64,000 nucleotides of DNA from Williamsia herbipolensis (GTDB lineage: Bacteria > Actinomycetota > Actinomycetes > Mycobacteriales > Mycobacteriaceae), in the NCBI RefSeq assembly GCF_000964005.1, contig NZ_JXYP01000011.1, forward strand, positions 124,001-188,000. The letters are read 5' to 3'. Of the stretch, positions 20,215-30,291 are shown in pieces (position 1 is the first letter of the stretch; every line of letters begins with the position of its first letter). Made by a program: the position numbers and the translations under genes. Under the pieces are notes generated by a model that did no database searches, was not told the DNA's origin, and saw only the letters and a list, made by a program, of their open reading frames with translations.

Positions 20215-21329
20215 CCGCCATCCCGTTGTCGGTGCTGGACCTGTCGCCGATCTCGCAGGGGGGCACCCCGGCCGACGCGCTGCGGAACTCGGTGCGCCTG
20301 GCGCAGCACGCGGAGAGCCTGGGCTACAAGCGTTTCTGGCTCGCCGAACACCACTTCGTCGCCGTGGCCAGCTCGTCGCCGCCGACGGCGATCGCGCTCG
20401 TCACCGCGGCGACCGACCGCATCCGCGTGGGGGCCGCGGCCGTTCAGATCGGGTTCCACACGCCGGTGTCGGTGGTGGAGGCGTTCGGCACCATCGACGC
20501 CCTGCACCCGGGACGCCTCGACCTCGGAATCGGGCGGTCGGGTCAGCGTCGCGCCGAGGCCACCGCGGGATCAGCGCCACCGCGTCCGCCGACCGTGACC
20601 GACGATCGGCTCGTCGACGGGGTGCTGGTGCCCCGGCCCTTCTCCGCGGCGAAACAGCTCGGGTCGCCTCGGATGGCCGCGGCGGCGACCGCTCTGCTGC
20701 CGCCACCGGCGCAGCAACCCGATTTCGCCGGGGCCGTCGACGACGTCCTCGCGCTGCTCGCCGGCACCTTCGAGGTCGGGGGCGAGCACTTCTCGGCGGT
20801 GCCCGGTGAGCACGCCGAGGTCGAGGTGTGGGTGTTCGGCAGCAGTCGGGGCCAGAGCGCCGAGGTGGCCGGCCGACGCGGTCTGCCGTTCGTCGCGAGC
20901 TACCACATCACCCCCTCGACGGCCCTCGACGCGGTCGCGGCCTACCGCGAGGCCTTCGTGCCGTCGGAGACCCTCGCCGAGCCCTACGTCGTGGTGTCGG
21001 CCGATGTCGTCGTCGCCGACGACGACGCCACCGCCCGCGAACTCGCCTCGAGCTTCGGGCCGTGGGTCCACAGCATCCGCGCCGGTGGTGGCGCCGTGCC
21101 CTATCCCGACCCCGCGGTCACCGAACCGCTCACCGAGGCCCAGCAGGCCGTCGTCGACGACCGCGTGCGCACCCAGTTCGTCGGCGACGCGCCCTCGGTC
21201 GCCGACGGTCTCCGCACCCTCGCCGCCGCCACCGGCGCCGATGAACTCGTCGTCACCAGCGTCACCCACGGCTTCGACGACCGCCTCCGCTCCCACGAGC
21301 TCCTCGCCAAGGAGTGGGGTCTGGCCTGA
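20211..21329 (+). CDS. Luciferase-like monooxygenase, MsnO8-like
   Basis: About 372 residues. The N-terminus LSVLDLSPISQGGTPADALRNSVRLAQHAESLGYKRFWLAEHH is typical of the MsnO8-type LLM group, followed by the IGFHTPVSVVEAFGTIDALHPGRLDLGIGRSG barrel segment. Uses reduced flavin and oxygen; substrate unknown. The ATG at 20211 overlaps a short upstream frame. It is divergent from the two other LLM genes, so the three likely share one control region. Confidence 0.88.
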   Translation: MTAIPLSVLDLSPISQGGTPADALRNSVRLAQHAESLGYKRFWLAEHHFVAVASSSPPTAIALVTAATDRIRVGAAAVQIGFHTPVSVVEAFGTIDALHPGRLDLGIGRSGQRRAEATAGSAPPRPPTVTDDRLVDGVLVPRPFSAAKQLGSPRMAAAATALLPPPAQQPDFAGAVDDVLALLAGTFEVGGEHFSAVPGEHAEVEVWVFGSSRGQSAEVAGRRGLPFVASYHITPSTALDAVAAYREAFVPSETLAEPYVVVSADVVVADDDATARELASSFGPWVHSIRAGGGAVPYPDPAVTEPLTEAQQAVVDDRVRTQFVGDAPSVADGLRTLAAATGADELVVTSVTHGFDDRLRSHELLAKEWGLA

Positions 21330-21333
21330 ACAT

Positions 21334-21408
21334 GACTGATATGTCGCTCTGAGCGGGCAGGCGTCGCATGTGGGGCGATGCCGTGCAGCAGAGAGGAACA
21401 TCTCAGTC
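21334..21408 (+). repeat. 75-bp hairpin element, copy 1
   Basis: Begins GACTGATATGT and ends GGAACATCTCAGTC, which form inverted ends; inside, CTCTG near the left arm can pair with CAGAG near the right arm. Its right half (from about 21372) closely matches copy 2 at 22331-22405 in the same orientation and at the same total length. It lies between convergent gene ends and overlaps the AbiEi/DUF559 stop codon. Confidence 0.8.
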
Positions 21409-22234
21409 ACCGCCGGTGGTCACCGCGTCGTACGAGGGTCAGGATCGCGGCTTCGGTGGCAGACCAGTCGTGGACGATCTGCCGATAACTCAGTCGCAGC
21501 GGGAGGTAGCCCAGCTCGATCAGCGTTCGATCTCGTGCCCGGTCGTTCTCGTATCGCTCGATCCCGGTGTGGTACTCGCGGCTGTCGCATTCGACGACCA
21601 GGCGATCCCCAACGAGTAGATCCACGAAACCGACGCCCGCGATGCGGGGCTGGGGGGTGACGGAGATGTTCCGCGAACGCAGCCGGAGACGCACCATCGT
21701 CTCCGTCCCCGACTGCGCGCCGCCGTCACATCGGTCGACCAGGGCACGGGTGCGTGCAGGGGCGGGTGCCAGGGCGGACGTGATCTCCTTGATGGTGGCG
21801 TGTCGGGAGTTCAGCGCCGAGTCGCACACCACGACGAGCCCTTCGGCGTCGAGGCTCCGCGCGGCGTAGGCGAGCGAGCACAGCAGATCGTCGACGGCGG
21901 CCGTCGGTGGCGGGATGGATCCGTGCACGCGGCATCCCGACGCGAGCCGGACCTTCCGATGGGCGGGCCGCATGTGCAGCTTCTTCTCGTGCTCAGGAAC
22001 CCATAGTCCGTGTCGTCGAAGGGCGGAGACACACGTGAGAATCCCGCCCGCCGAGACGGCCTCGACCACCATCGGGTCGGCGTGGGGCGCGGCGAACCAT
22101 CCGGGGCGTAGGCGACGGATCGTGCCGCGGCGCACGAGTCGCCGGATCTCGGGATCGCCCACATCCAGGTCCGCCAGCTGCTGCCGGGAGACGACGCCGC
22201 GCGATGCGCGGACCACCGGGTCGAGATCGGACAT
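21407..22234 (-). CDS. AbiEi-type antitoxin/DUF559 nuclease-like fusion protein
   Basis: About 275 residues. The N-terminal 90 residues (VSRQQLADLDVGDPEIRRLVRRGTIRRLRPGWFA, then HxP-type ALRRHGLWVP) resemble the winged-helix AbiEi_4 domain of type IV toxin-antitoxin antitoxins. The C-terminal part (GVGFVDLLVGDRLVVECDSREYHT, then RDRTLIELGYLPLRLSYRQI) is a DUF559 domain of the Vsr/PD-(D/E)XK-like fold with its D...ECD acidic residues. No AbiEii toxin lies nearby. The ATG at 22234 gives MSDLDPVV. Bracketed by two 75-bp hairpin repeats. Function unknown; defence or selfish nuclease are possibilities. Confidence 0.75.
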   Translation of the reverse strand: MSDLDPVVRASRGVVSRQQLADLDVGDPEIRRLVRRGTIRRLRPGWFAAPHADPMVVEAVSAGGILTCVSALRRHGLWVPEHEKKLHMRPAHRKVRLASGCRVHGSIPPPTAAVDDLLCSLAYAARSLDAEGLVVVCDSALNSRHATIKEITSALAPAPARTRALVDRCDGGAQSGTETMVRLRLRSRNISVTPQPRIAGVGFVDLLVGDRLVVECDSREYHTGIERYENDRARDRTLIELGYLPLRLSYRQIVHDWSATEAAILTLVRRGDHRR

Positions 22235-22330
22235 GACGAGCAGTGTCGGCGGCCCCGGGCGCCGAACCCCGTTCCGAGCGCGGTGACGGGCCGGTTCTGG
22301 GGACTCCCGCCGATCTGTGCACAGGCCGGT

Positions 22331-22405
22331 GACTGAGATGTGCCTGTTTCGTGCGCGCGATCGCTCACGTGGCGTTGGCGTGCACGAGAGCGGCACATCT
22401 CAGTC
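22331..22405 (+). repeat. 75-bp hairpin element, copy 2
   Basis: Perfect 14-bp inverted ends, GACTGAGATGTGCC at 22331-22344 and GGCACATCTCAGTC at 22392-22405, with a second inner pairing TCGTGC/GCACGA. Same length and orientation as copy 1. It sits in the 454-bp gap between the AbiEi/DUF559 start and groEL, so it cannot be explained as a terminator of a convergent pair. The rest of this gap holds the two CIRCE operators. Confidence 0.85.
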
Positions 22406-22518
22406 GATTCCCCGAGGGGCTTGGGCTGCGTGGATGCGGTGATCGGGCCGGATTTCACGTGGCCATGGCGGCTTTGCGGAATCGTTTCTCCCGACGTCGC
22501 GTCACCCGTCGCCGCGAC

Positions 22519-22545
22519 CTTGCACTCGCCATGGGCGAGTGCTAA
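22519..22545. promoter_or_regulatory. CIRCE operator 1 (HrcA site)
   Basis: CTTGCACTC at 22519-22527, a 9-bp spacer, and GAGTGCTAA at 22537-22545 match the CIRCE consensus TTAGCACTC-N9-GAGTGCTAA with two left-arm mismatches. HrcA should repress groEL here until heat stress. Confidence 0.92.
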
Positions 22546-22553
22546 AAAGGCAG

Positions 22554-22580
22554 TTGGCACTCTCGAACCGGGAGTGCCAG
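22554..22580. promoter_or_regulatory. CIRCE operator 2 (HrcA site)
   Basis: TTGGCACTC at 22554-22562, a 9-bp spacer, and GAGTGCCAG at 22572-22580. The site is 35 bp downstream of the first, about three helical turns, which would favour cooperative HrcA binding on one DNA face. Confidence 0.9.
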
Positions 22581-22610
22581 GTCGGAACGGTGAGATCGGG
22601 TCTTCACTGA

Positions 22611-24314
<1,704 letters not shown>

Positions 24315-24362
24315 TCCCCCCCGTCTGACTCGACAGACAGTCTGACTCATCAGACACAACCG

Positions 24363-24394
24363 AAGGCCGGTCACCGTTCGCGGTGGCCGGCTTT
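24363..24394 (+). terminator. Rho-independent terminator of groEL
   Basis: A stem GCCGGTCACCG / CGGTGGCCGGC with one G-T pair and a TTCG tetraloop, flanked by AAG on the left and CTTTC on the right. It lies about 50 bp after the groEL stop. The U run is short, but the stem is strong. Confidence 0.85.
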
Positions 24395-24419
24395 CGGCGT
24401 TCCTGCGACCGTTTCGCCC

Positions 24420-24911
24420 CTACGCGACCGTCGCAACGGTCGCGTCAGGCGGGAACGGTCGCAGGAACGCGCTGAGTCGTCTCTGAACCCACATCACGAG
24501 GGCGCGCAGGAGAACCCCGGCGAGCAGCAGCACTGGGGTGGTGATGATGCCGAGGCCGTAGATCAGAAATCCCGACAGGAGCGAGACGAGTGCAGCGGTG
24601 ACCTTGATCGTCGTCACCGATGTCGACGTCTCGTAGATCCCGAGCAGACCACCGGTCAGCAGCGACGCCGACGATGCCCCGAAACCCCCGAGCCACAGCG
24701 TCATCCCGGCCGCGTATGCCAGGTCGGCGGGAGGCCCGAAGCGGATCAGGAAGCCGAAGATCACTCCGATGAAGGCAATCAGGTGCGTCGCGTAGTACCA
24801 GCGAACGATGCGCCGCCGCCGTCGCTCGTCGATGATGCGCTCATGCCGAACTGCGTTCATGCACTCGACTACACGCTTGTCGGCGCCGAAACGGAATACG
24901 ACATCGGTCAC
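24420..24911 (-). CDS. Four-helix membrane protein of unknown function
   Basis: About 163 residues. A basic N-terminal cytoplasmic segment (RRRRR at about 31-35) is followed by some four hydrophobic helices. No motif is recognised. The GTG at 24911 is the longest start; an ATG 17 codons in is an alternative. It is convergent with groEL and sits behind its terminator. Confidence 0.5.
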   Translation of the reverse strand: MTDVVFRFGADKRVVECMNAVRHERIIDERRRRRIVRWYYATHLIAFIGVIFGFLIRFGPPADLAYAAGMTLWLGGFGASSASLLTGGLLGIYETSTSVTTIKVTAALVSLLSGFLIYGLGIITTPVLLLAGVLLRALVMWVQRRLSAFLRPFPPDATVATVA

Positions 24912-24939
24912 ATGTGCAGTACGGCACAGAGGCGACGAA

Positions 24940-25350
24940 TCAGCGGCTGAGGTTGTCGCGGGGCGCCGCCACCGAGAGCCCGACGTCGCGCGCCGCGTCG
25001 GCCAACCGCCGGTCGTAACAACAGAAGTCCGTCACCACACCGTCGAAGGCGTCGCGGGCCGTCGCCAGGTGGATGGCGTCGAGCGATCGCAGCAGGGGAT
25101 CGGTGAACGCGGCCGCCGCTCGCCGTACGTCGTTGTCGATCTCGTGACAGGCGACGCGGTCGAGGAGTGCGAAAGCGGAACCGACGAAGGTGGATTCGCC
25201 GAACCGTCGCGCAGCTCGCACGAGCTCGATCTCGAGCAATGCCGACGACACCAATCCCTTGTCGGACGCGTTGATCCATTCGGTGAGGCTGCGCGACTCC
25301 GGCTCGCGGCGGATCAGCTTCACCGCGGCCGAGGTGTCGAGGTAGATCAT
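24940..25350 (-). CDS. vapC: VapC-type PIN-domain toxin
   Basis: About 136 residues. PIN acidic residues are visible: Asp5 in MIYLDTSAAVK, Glu42 in SSALLEIELVRAAR, the Asp of SLDAIHLATA and that of FCCYDRRLADAA. It would act as an Mg-dependent endoribonuclease when freed from its antitoxin. Its ATG directly abuts the antitoxin stop, the usual antitoxin-first order. It separates groEL from the CRISPR region. Confidence 0.9.
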   Translation of the reverse strand: MIYLDTSAAVKLIRREPESRSLTEWINASDKGLVSSALLEIELVRAARRFGESTFVGSAFALLDRVACHEIDNDVRRAAAAFTDPLLRSLDAIHLATARDAFDGVVTDFCCYDRRLADAARDVGLSVAAPRDNLSR

Positions 25351-25616
25351 CAGTAGCGTTCGTCCTCGCGCATCTCGCGCAGCAGGTCGGAGGAGTCGTC
25401 GTGCATGGGTCCGGTGGGCCCGGGCAGGGGTCCGGACTGTGTCGCCGGGACGACTTTGCCCGCGCCGATGAGATCGGTGAGCGGGTGCGGCGATGGGGGC
25501 GCGAGCACGGCGACAACGACACCGCGCTCGGTGATCTCGATCTGCTCACCGGACTTCACTCGCGCCAGCACGGCCGCAGTCTGTTGATTCAGCTCGCGCA
25601 CGGGAACGGTGGTCAC
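25350..25616 (-). CDS. vapB: Phd/YefM-type antitoxin of the VapBC pair
   Basis: About 88 residues. The N-terminus VPVRELNQQTAAVLARVKSGEQIEITERGVVVAVL is the Phd/YefM DNA-binding fold, and the acidic C-terminal tail (DDSSDLLREMREDERY) would block the PIN toxin. A perfect 9-bp inverted repeat just upstream of its start is a good site for autoregulation. Confidence 0.9.
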   Translation of the reverse strand: MTTVPVRELNQQTAAVLARVKSGEQIEITERGVVVAVLAPPSPHPLTDLIGAGKVVPATQSGPLPGPTGPMHDDSSDLLREMREDERY

Positions 25617-25624
25617 GAGATCAA

Positions 25625-25647
25625 TCGTAGTACTTCTTGTACTACGA
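25625..25647. promoter_or_regulatory. vapBC operator palindrome
   Basis: TCGTAGTAC at 25625-25633 and GTACTACGA at 25639-25647, a perfect inverted repeat with a 5-bp centre, ending 9 bp from the antitoxin start. Antitoxin or toxin-antitoxin complexes of this type usually bind such dyads to repress their operon. Confidence 0.75.
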
Positions 25648-25723
25648 ATCGATGACGCCTCCAGTAGGGCGCTACGCCTTTCGGGTCGATTCAGTGGGCG
25701 TGGCGATCGGTTGGGGCGTTCAC

Positions 25724-25746
25724 GGAGTGCGGAGTCGCCGCACTCC
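25724..25746. other. Perfect hairpin upstream of the cas operon
   Basis: GGAGTGCGG and CCGCACTCC form a 9-bp perfect stem with a 5-nt loop in the 279-bp gap between vapB and cas3. No U run follows on either strand, so a terminator is not obvious; a regulatory dyad or insulator is possible. Nothing else is evident in this gap. Confidence 0.5.
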
Positions 25747-25926
25747 CGCTGAAGTGGACGCTGTCGGCGATGCCCGAAGCCCAGATGGTGTCGCTACCAA
25801 GCATGCCGACTTCCTCCGCGACTCAGGTTTGTCGTTCATTCGTCCTACATATCCGCCTCATGCCGCGTGTTTGTCGGTGGCAGACGATTGAATGTCTCGC
25901 ATCGTGTCCGTTTCAGGGGAGATGCC

Positions 25927-28674
25927 GTGCTGAGTCGACAAGTGTTGTCAGCGTGGGCGAAGTCCGATCGCGACTCCGATGACTGGCTGTCGTTGGTCCG
26001 GCATTCTGAGGATGCTGTGGAGGTCGCCGGCTTCCTCTGGGATGACTGGCTTCCGCCAGCAACGCAGCGGACACTGTCCGGCTCCATGTCTTACGAGCAA
26101 GGACGGACACTGGCGCAGTTCCTGGCCGGTGTTCACGACGTCGGCAAACTCAGCCCGGCGTTCGCTATGCAGGTCACCAGCCTGTGCGGACCGATGCGAG
26201 ACGCCGGTCTTGTCGATTTTCCGGCGATGTCTGTTCGGCCCGGAGTGGTTCCGCACGCAGCTGTCAGTCATCTCGCACTGGAATCGTTCCTGAGGGAAGC
26301 CGGCGCCAACCGCGCGATTGCACGGTCCTATGCCTGCGTGGTTGGTGGCCACCACGGAGTCGCGCCCACCCTTGCGACAGTGGGCAGATCTGCTGTTGAC
26401 GAGTACCGCTGTCATCACGGCACCGGCGAATGGGGGCGAGCGCGGGCGGAACTGATCGATCACGTTCTCGATCGGATCGAAGCGCGTGACGCTCTCGCCA
26501 CAGTCTGGTCGCGCACCCCGTTGACCGTTGAGCAGCAAATCCTGTGGACCGGGTTCGTCATCATGGCCGACTGGATCGCGAGCAACACCGAGCTCTTCCC
26601 GCTGTCCGGTGAGGGGAGTGCGCAGGGACGCGGTCACACCGGGTGGGAAGCGCTCGACCTGCCTGCTCCGTGGCAGGCCAGTCCACTTGCGGATCTTGCC
26701 GACCTCCTCCGACAGCGATTCGCTCTCCCTGCCGACGCCGTTCCGAACGCCATGCAGTCGGCGGTCGTCCAGGCCGCTCATGACATGACCGAACCCGGCC
26801 TCATCGTGGTGGAGGCGACGATGGGCTCAGGCAAGACCGAAGCCGCCCTCGGCGCCGCGGAGCACTTGGCCGCGAAGTTCGGCCTCGGCGGCGTGATGAT
26901 CGCCTTGCCCACCATGGCCACGTCGAACGCGATGTTCGCGCGAGTACGCACGTGGTTGACGAATCAGGCCCCGGACTCGACGCTCGCCGTCAAACTCGCC
27001 CATGGAAAAGCTCACCTGAACGAGGAGTTCCAGGCCCTCTCGTCACGGAGCCGTGTGGCGCACGTCGACATCGACGGTCCCGCGCCGGCTAGAGGTGACT
27101 GCCATGCAGAAGTGATTGCACACCAATGGTTTCGGGGTCGCAAACGGTCGATGCTGGCCGGCTTCGTTGTCGGTACCATCGACCAGCTCTTGTTCGCCGG
27201 TCTCAAGGCGAAGCACGTCGTCCTGCGCCACCTCGCGCTGGTGAACAAGGTCGTGATCATCGACGAGGTCCACGCCGCAGACGATTACATGCGGACCTAC
27301 CTCCTCCAGGTTCTCGAATGGCTCGGCGCCTACCGCGTTCCCGTCATCATGCTGTCCGCCACCCTCCCTGGTGACCAGCGCTCTCAACTCGTCGAGGCGT
27401 ACGAACGCGGCCGCGGCGTCAGATCGTCGGATGAAGTCGAGATCAGCGGCAACATCGGATATCCCGTCGTGACGACCGCGGCGACGCACCGCACGGTGAC
27501 TCCTGTCCCCACCGAGCGCGCCTCGTCTGTTGCGGTCGAACGTATCGGTGACGAGTACGGCGAACTCATCGGCCTGCTCGAGGAGGCATTAAGTGCCGGC
27601 GGGTGCGTGGCCATCGTCCGCAACACTGTTGGCCGAGCACAGGAGTGTGCGCGTGTTCTGCGTGAGCGTTTCGGGACTGACGTCATGCTCGTGCACTCGA
27701 GATTCGTGGCGCAGCATCGAGCCGCGCTGGAGCGACACCTCGTTGACCGCCTCGGCCGCGGTGGCGATCGCCCCGAATGCCTCATCGTGGTGGCGACGCA
27801 GGTGATCGAACAGTCCCTCGACGTTGACTTCGACCTTTTCGTCACCGACCTCGCGCCCGTCGACCTGGTGTTCCAGCGCATGGGCCGCCTGCATCGACAC
27901 GAGCGTGAGCGCCCGCCTGCTTTGCGTGAACCACGCGTGGTTCTCACCGGAGTTCTCGACTGGGCTGCAGCGCCCCCCGACATCGGGGCCGGTCACGCCA
28001 ACATCTACGGCACATCGCTGCTGCTGCGTGCAGCGGCAGTCCTAGAAGGGCGCGCCACCCTGACGATCCCGACTGATATTCCCGTGCTCGTCCAGGCGGC
28101 CTACGCGCCGAAATGCGCTGTTCCGCAGAGGTGGGAGGCGGAGGTTGCGTTGGCAGATTCCGCCCACGGACTCCAGGTCAACAAGCAGCGAGAACGAGCG
28201 AGAACGTGGACGCTGACGAGACCGTCTTTCGAACCCGTCCTGATCGACTGGCTCGAGGCCAACGTGGCCGACGCCGACACCCCACGCGGGTACGCGCGGG
28301 TGCGCGATTCCGATGAGGGAATCGAGGTGCTCATCACTCGTCGCGTCGATGATGAGGTCTTCCTCCTGCCGCAGTGCGGCGGTGAACGCATCGAGGTGTT
28401 CACCGAGCCGACCGCAGCCCAAGCCCGTCGGATCCTTAACTCGTCCGTCCCTCTACCGCGGCAGATGTGCAGCCCGGGCCGAGCTGGTGAGCGCGCCGTC
28501 ATCGACAGGACGATCGAAGAATTGGAGCAGCGGATGTATCCCGGGTGGGAGGGATCCAGCTGGCTGGCAGGCGAACTCGTCGTCGAACTGGACGAGAACA
28601 ATCGAACGACTGTTGGTGATTTCGACCTGAGGTACGACGACCTCGAAGGTGTCGTCGTGACGAAAAGGGGGTAG
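25927..28674 (+). CDS. cas3: CRISPR type I-E Cas3 nuclease-helicase
   Basis: About 915 residues. Degrades target DNA after Cascade forms an R-loop. The N-terminal HD nuclease shows His26, HDVGK with His70/Asp71, and GGHHG with His142/His143. The SF2 helicase follows with Walker A MGSGKTEA at 299-306, DEVHAAD at 446-452 and QRMGRLHRHER (motif VI). The GTG at 25927 lies behind AGGGGAG and starts the conserved part; the frame extends 20 codons upstream without a clear site. It begins the cas operon, and the next gene follows within 4 bp. Confidence 0.97.
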   Translation: MLSRQVLSAWAKSDRDSDDWLSLVRHSEDAVEVAGFLWDDWLPPATQRTLSGSMSYEQGRTLAQFLAGVHDVGKLSPAFAMQVTSLCGPMRDAGLVDFPAMSVRPGVVPHAAVSHLALESFLREAGANRAIARSYACVVGGHHGVAPTLATVGRSAVDEYRCHHGTGEWGRARAELIDHVLDRIEARDALATVWSRTPLTVEQQILWTGFVIMADWIASNTELFPLSGEGSAQGRGHTGWEALDLPAPWQASPLADLADLLRQRFALPADAVPNAMQSAVVQAAHDMTEPGLIVVEATMGSGKTEAALGAAEHLAAKFGLGGVMIALPTMATSNAMFARVRTWLTNQAPDSTLAVKLAHGKAHLNEEFQALSSRSRVAHVDIDGPAPARGDCHAEVIAHQWFRGRKRSMLAGFVVGTIDQLLFAGLKAKHVVLRHLALVNKVVIIDEVHAADDYMRTYLLQVLEWLGAYRVPVIMLSATLPGDQRSQLVEAYERGRGVRSSDEVEISGNIGYPVVTTAATHRTVTPVPTERASSVAVERIGDEYGELIGLLEEALSAGGCVAIVRNTVGRAQECARVLRERFGTDVMLVHSRFVAQHRAALERHLVDRLGRGGDRPECLIVVATQVIEQSLDVDFDLFVTDLAPVDLVFQRMGRLHRHERERPPALREPRVVLTGVLDWAAAPPDIGAGHANIYGTSLLLRAAAVLEGRATLTIPTDIPVLVQAAYAPKCAVPQRWEAEVALADSAHGLQVNKQRERARTWTLTRPSFEPVLIDWLEANVADADTPRGYARVRDSDEGIEVLITRRVDDEVFLLPQCGGERIEVFTEPTAAQARRILNSSVPLPRQMCSPGRAGERAVIDRTIEELEQRMYPGWEGSSWLAGELVVELDENNRTTVGDFDLRYDDLEGVVVTKRG

Positions 28675-28677
28675 AAG

Positions 28678-30291
28678 ATGACGACGTTCAATCTTGTCGA
28701 CGAACCATGGATCATCGTGTTCGCGCGCGACGGCAGCATCGCCGAGCGCTCCATTCGCGATGTTCTGATCGGCGCCGATGATGTGGCGTCCGTCGGGGGT
28801 GACATCCCCACGCAACAGTTCGCGGTCACCCGACTACTACTGGCCATCGTCCGCCGCGCCGTCGACTGGACCGCGGATCCGTTGCAGAGATGGTCGGAAC
28901 TCTGGTCCGCAGGCGTGTTGCCGCGCAACGAGATCATTGCCTACCTCGACAGCGTGCGAGACCGCTTCGACTTGTGTGATCCCGAGCGACCCTTCTATCA
29001 GGTCCCGGACTTTCAGAACGCGAAAGGGGAAATGAAGCCGGTGACGCTCATGATCAGTGACGTGCCGGCGGGCCATTCCTACTTCACCACGCGTGCCGGG
29101 TCGGGTGCGACCCACCTGGCGCTGGCGGAGACTGCGCGGTGGGTCGTTCACACCCAGGCCTATGACACGTCGGGAATCAAGACCGGTGATCCCCGTGATC
29201 CGCGCTCGAAAGGCGGTAAGGGCTATCCGATCGGTATCGCTTGGTGTGGACAGCTGGGCGGGATCCTGGCCGAGTCAAAAAATCTGGCCCGGACGTTGCT
29301 CCTGAATATGCCGCTTCGGACATCGACCACTTCTTTGGTCGTTGACGGTGATCTTCCCTGTTGGGAGCGTGAACATCTCGGAGTATGTGCTCGTGAAGAG
29401 GCAGCCCCTTCAGGTCCGATCGACTTGCTCACCTGGCAGAGCCGCCGCATCAAGGTTGCGTTCGACGGCGACCGCGCCACCGGTGTGCTTGTCGGCAACG
29501 GCGATCCACTGGAACCGTTCGCCCAGCTACGCGCCGAACACCTCACGGGATGGCGGTTCAGCGAGCAGCAATCCAAGAAGCGTGGCGGCGAAACGTTCTA
29601 CCCGCGCACTTTCGACGCTGACAGGTCGGTGTGGGAAGGGTTCGAGAACCTTTTGCTGGATGCGAACGGGGATGGCATTCGAGGCCGTACTGCCACTGTC
29701 TTCGAGTGGCTTGACCTCCTCGTCGATCAGGAGATCATCGACACGTCGCTTGTCGTGATCCCGCACGTTTTCGGAATGCGCTACGACACGCAATCGAGTG
29801 TCATCGGGGCATCGATCGACGATCGAATCGCACTGCGTGTGGCCAACTTCGGGCGTGATGGGTGTCGGCGCGTCGCCGTGGAGGCTGCAAGGGTCGCGGT
29901 ACGAGTCGCTGGCGTGATCGGAACGCTGTCCCGCGACCTCACTCGGGCGGCCGGTGGCGAGGGCGATTCCGATTCAGCGTCTGCTCGAACGGAGTTCCTG
30001 TCACGTCTCGATGTTCCCTTTCGCTCGTGGCTCCTCGAGCTCGGTATCGGCGACATCGAGGAGCACCTGATCCTGTGGCACAGGCTCGTTCATCGAGCGG
30101 CCGTCACCAGCGGTACCACTCTCATCGAGAGCGCAGGGCGGCCCGCATTCGTCGGACGAACAGTCGTCGGTCGAGACCGCAAGCCCCTTTGGCTCGATGC
30201 CCCCCGCTGTGAGCAGTTCTTTCGTGCCGCCCTCAACCGCGAGGCGCCTGGCGCGTTCAATCACGAGAAAGAGAGTGCAGATGTCGGCTGA
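28678..30291 (+). CDS. casA: Cascade large subunit Cse1 (Cas8e)
   Basis: About 537 residues. The N-terminus FNLVDEPWIIV is the hallmark of Cse1, followed by ALLAIVRRAVDW-type helices. Cse1 recognises the PAM, opens the target DNA and recruits Cas3. The ATG follows AAGGGG three bases after the cas3 stop. Its last 11 bp overlap the start of cse2. Confidence 0.94.
   Translation: MTTFNLVDEPWIIVFARDGSIAERSIRDVLIGADDVASVGGDIPTQQFAVTRLLLAIVRRAVDWTADPLQRWSELWSAGVLPRNEIIAYLDSVRDRFDLCDPERPFYQVPDFQNAKGEMKPVTLMISDVPAGHSYFTTRAGSGATHLALAETARWVVHTQAYDTSGIKTGDPRDPRSKGGKGYPIGIAWCGQLGGILAESKNLARTLLLNMPLRTSTTSLVVDGDLPCWEREHLGVCAREEAAPSGPIDLLTWQSRRIKVAFDGDRATGVLVGNGDPLEPFAQLRAEHLTGWRFSEQQSKKRGGETFYPRTFDADRSVWEGFENLLLDANGDGIRGRTATVFEWLDLLVDQEIIDTSLVVIPHVFGMRYDTQSSVIGASIDDRIALRVANFGRDGCRRVAVEAARVAVRVAGVIGTLSRDLTRAAGGEGDSDSASARTEFLSRLDVPFRSWLLELGIGDIEEHLILWHRLVHRAAVTSGTTLIESAGRPAFVGRTVVGRDRKPLWLDAPRCEQFFRAALNREAPGAFNHEKESADVG

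Noticed and set aside
21659-21736. A third match to the hairpin ends (GACGGAGATGTTCC ... GTCACATCGGTC) within the DUF559 coding sequence
   Set aside because: The distance is 78 bp rather than 75, arms are imperfect and this stretch encodes the normal conserved part of the protein (SGTETMVRLRLRSRNISV). Most likely coincidence.
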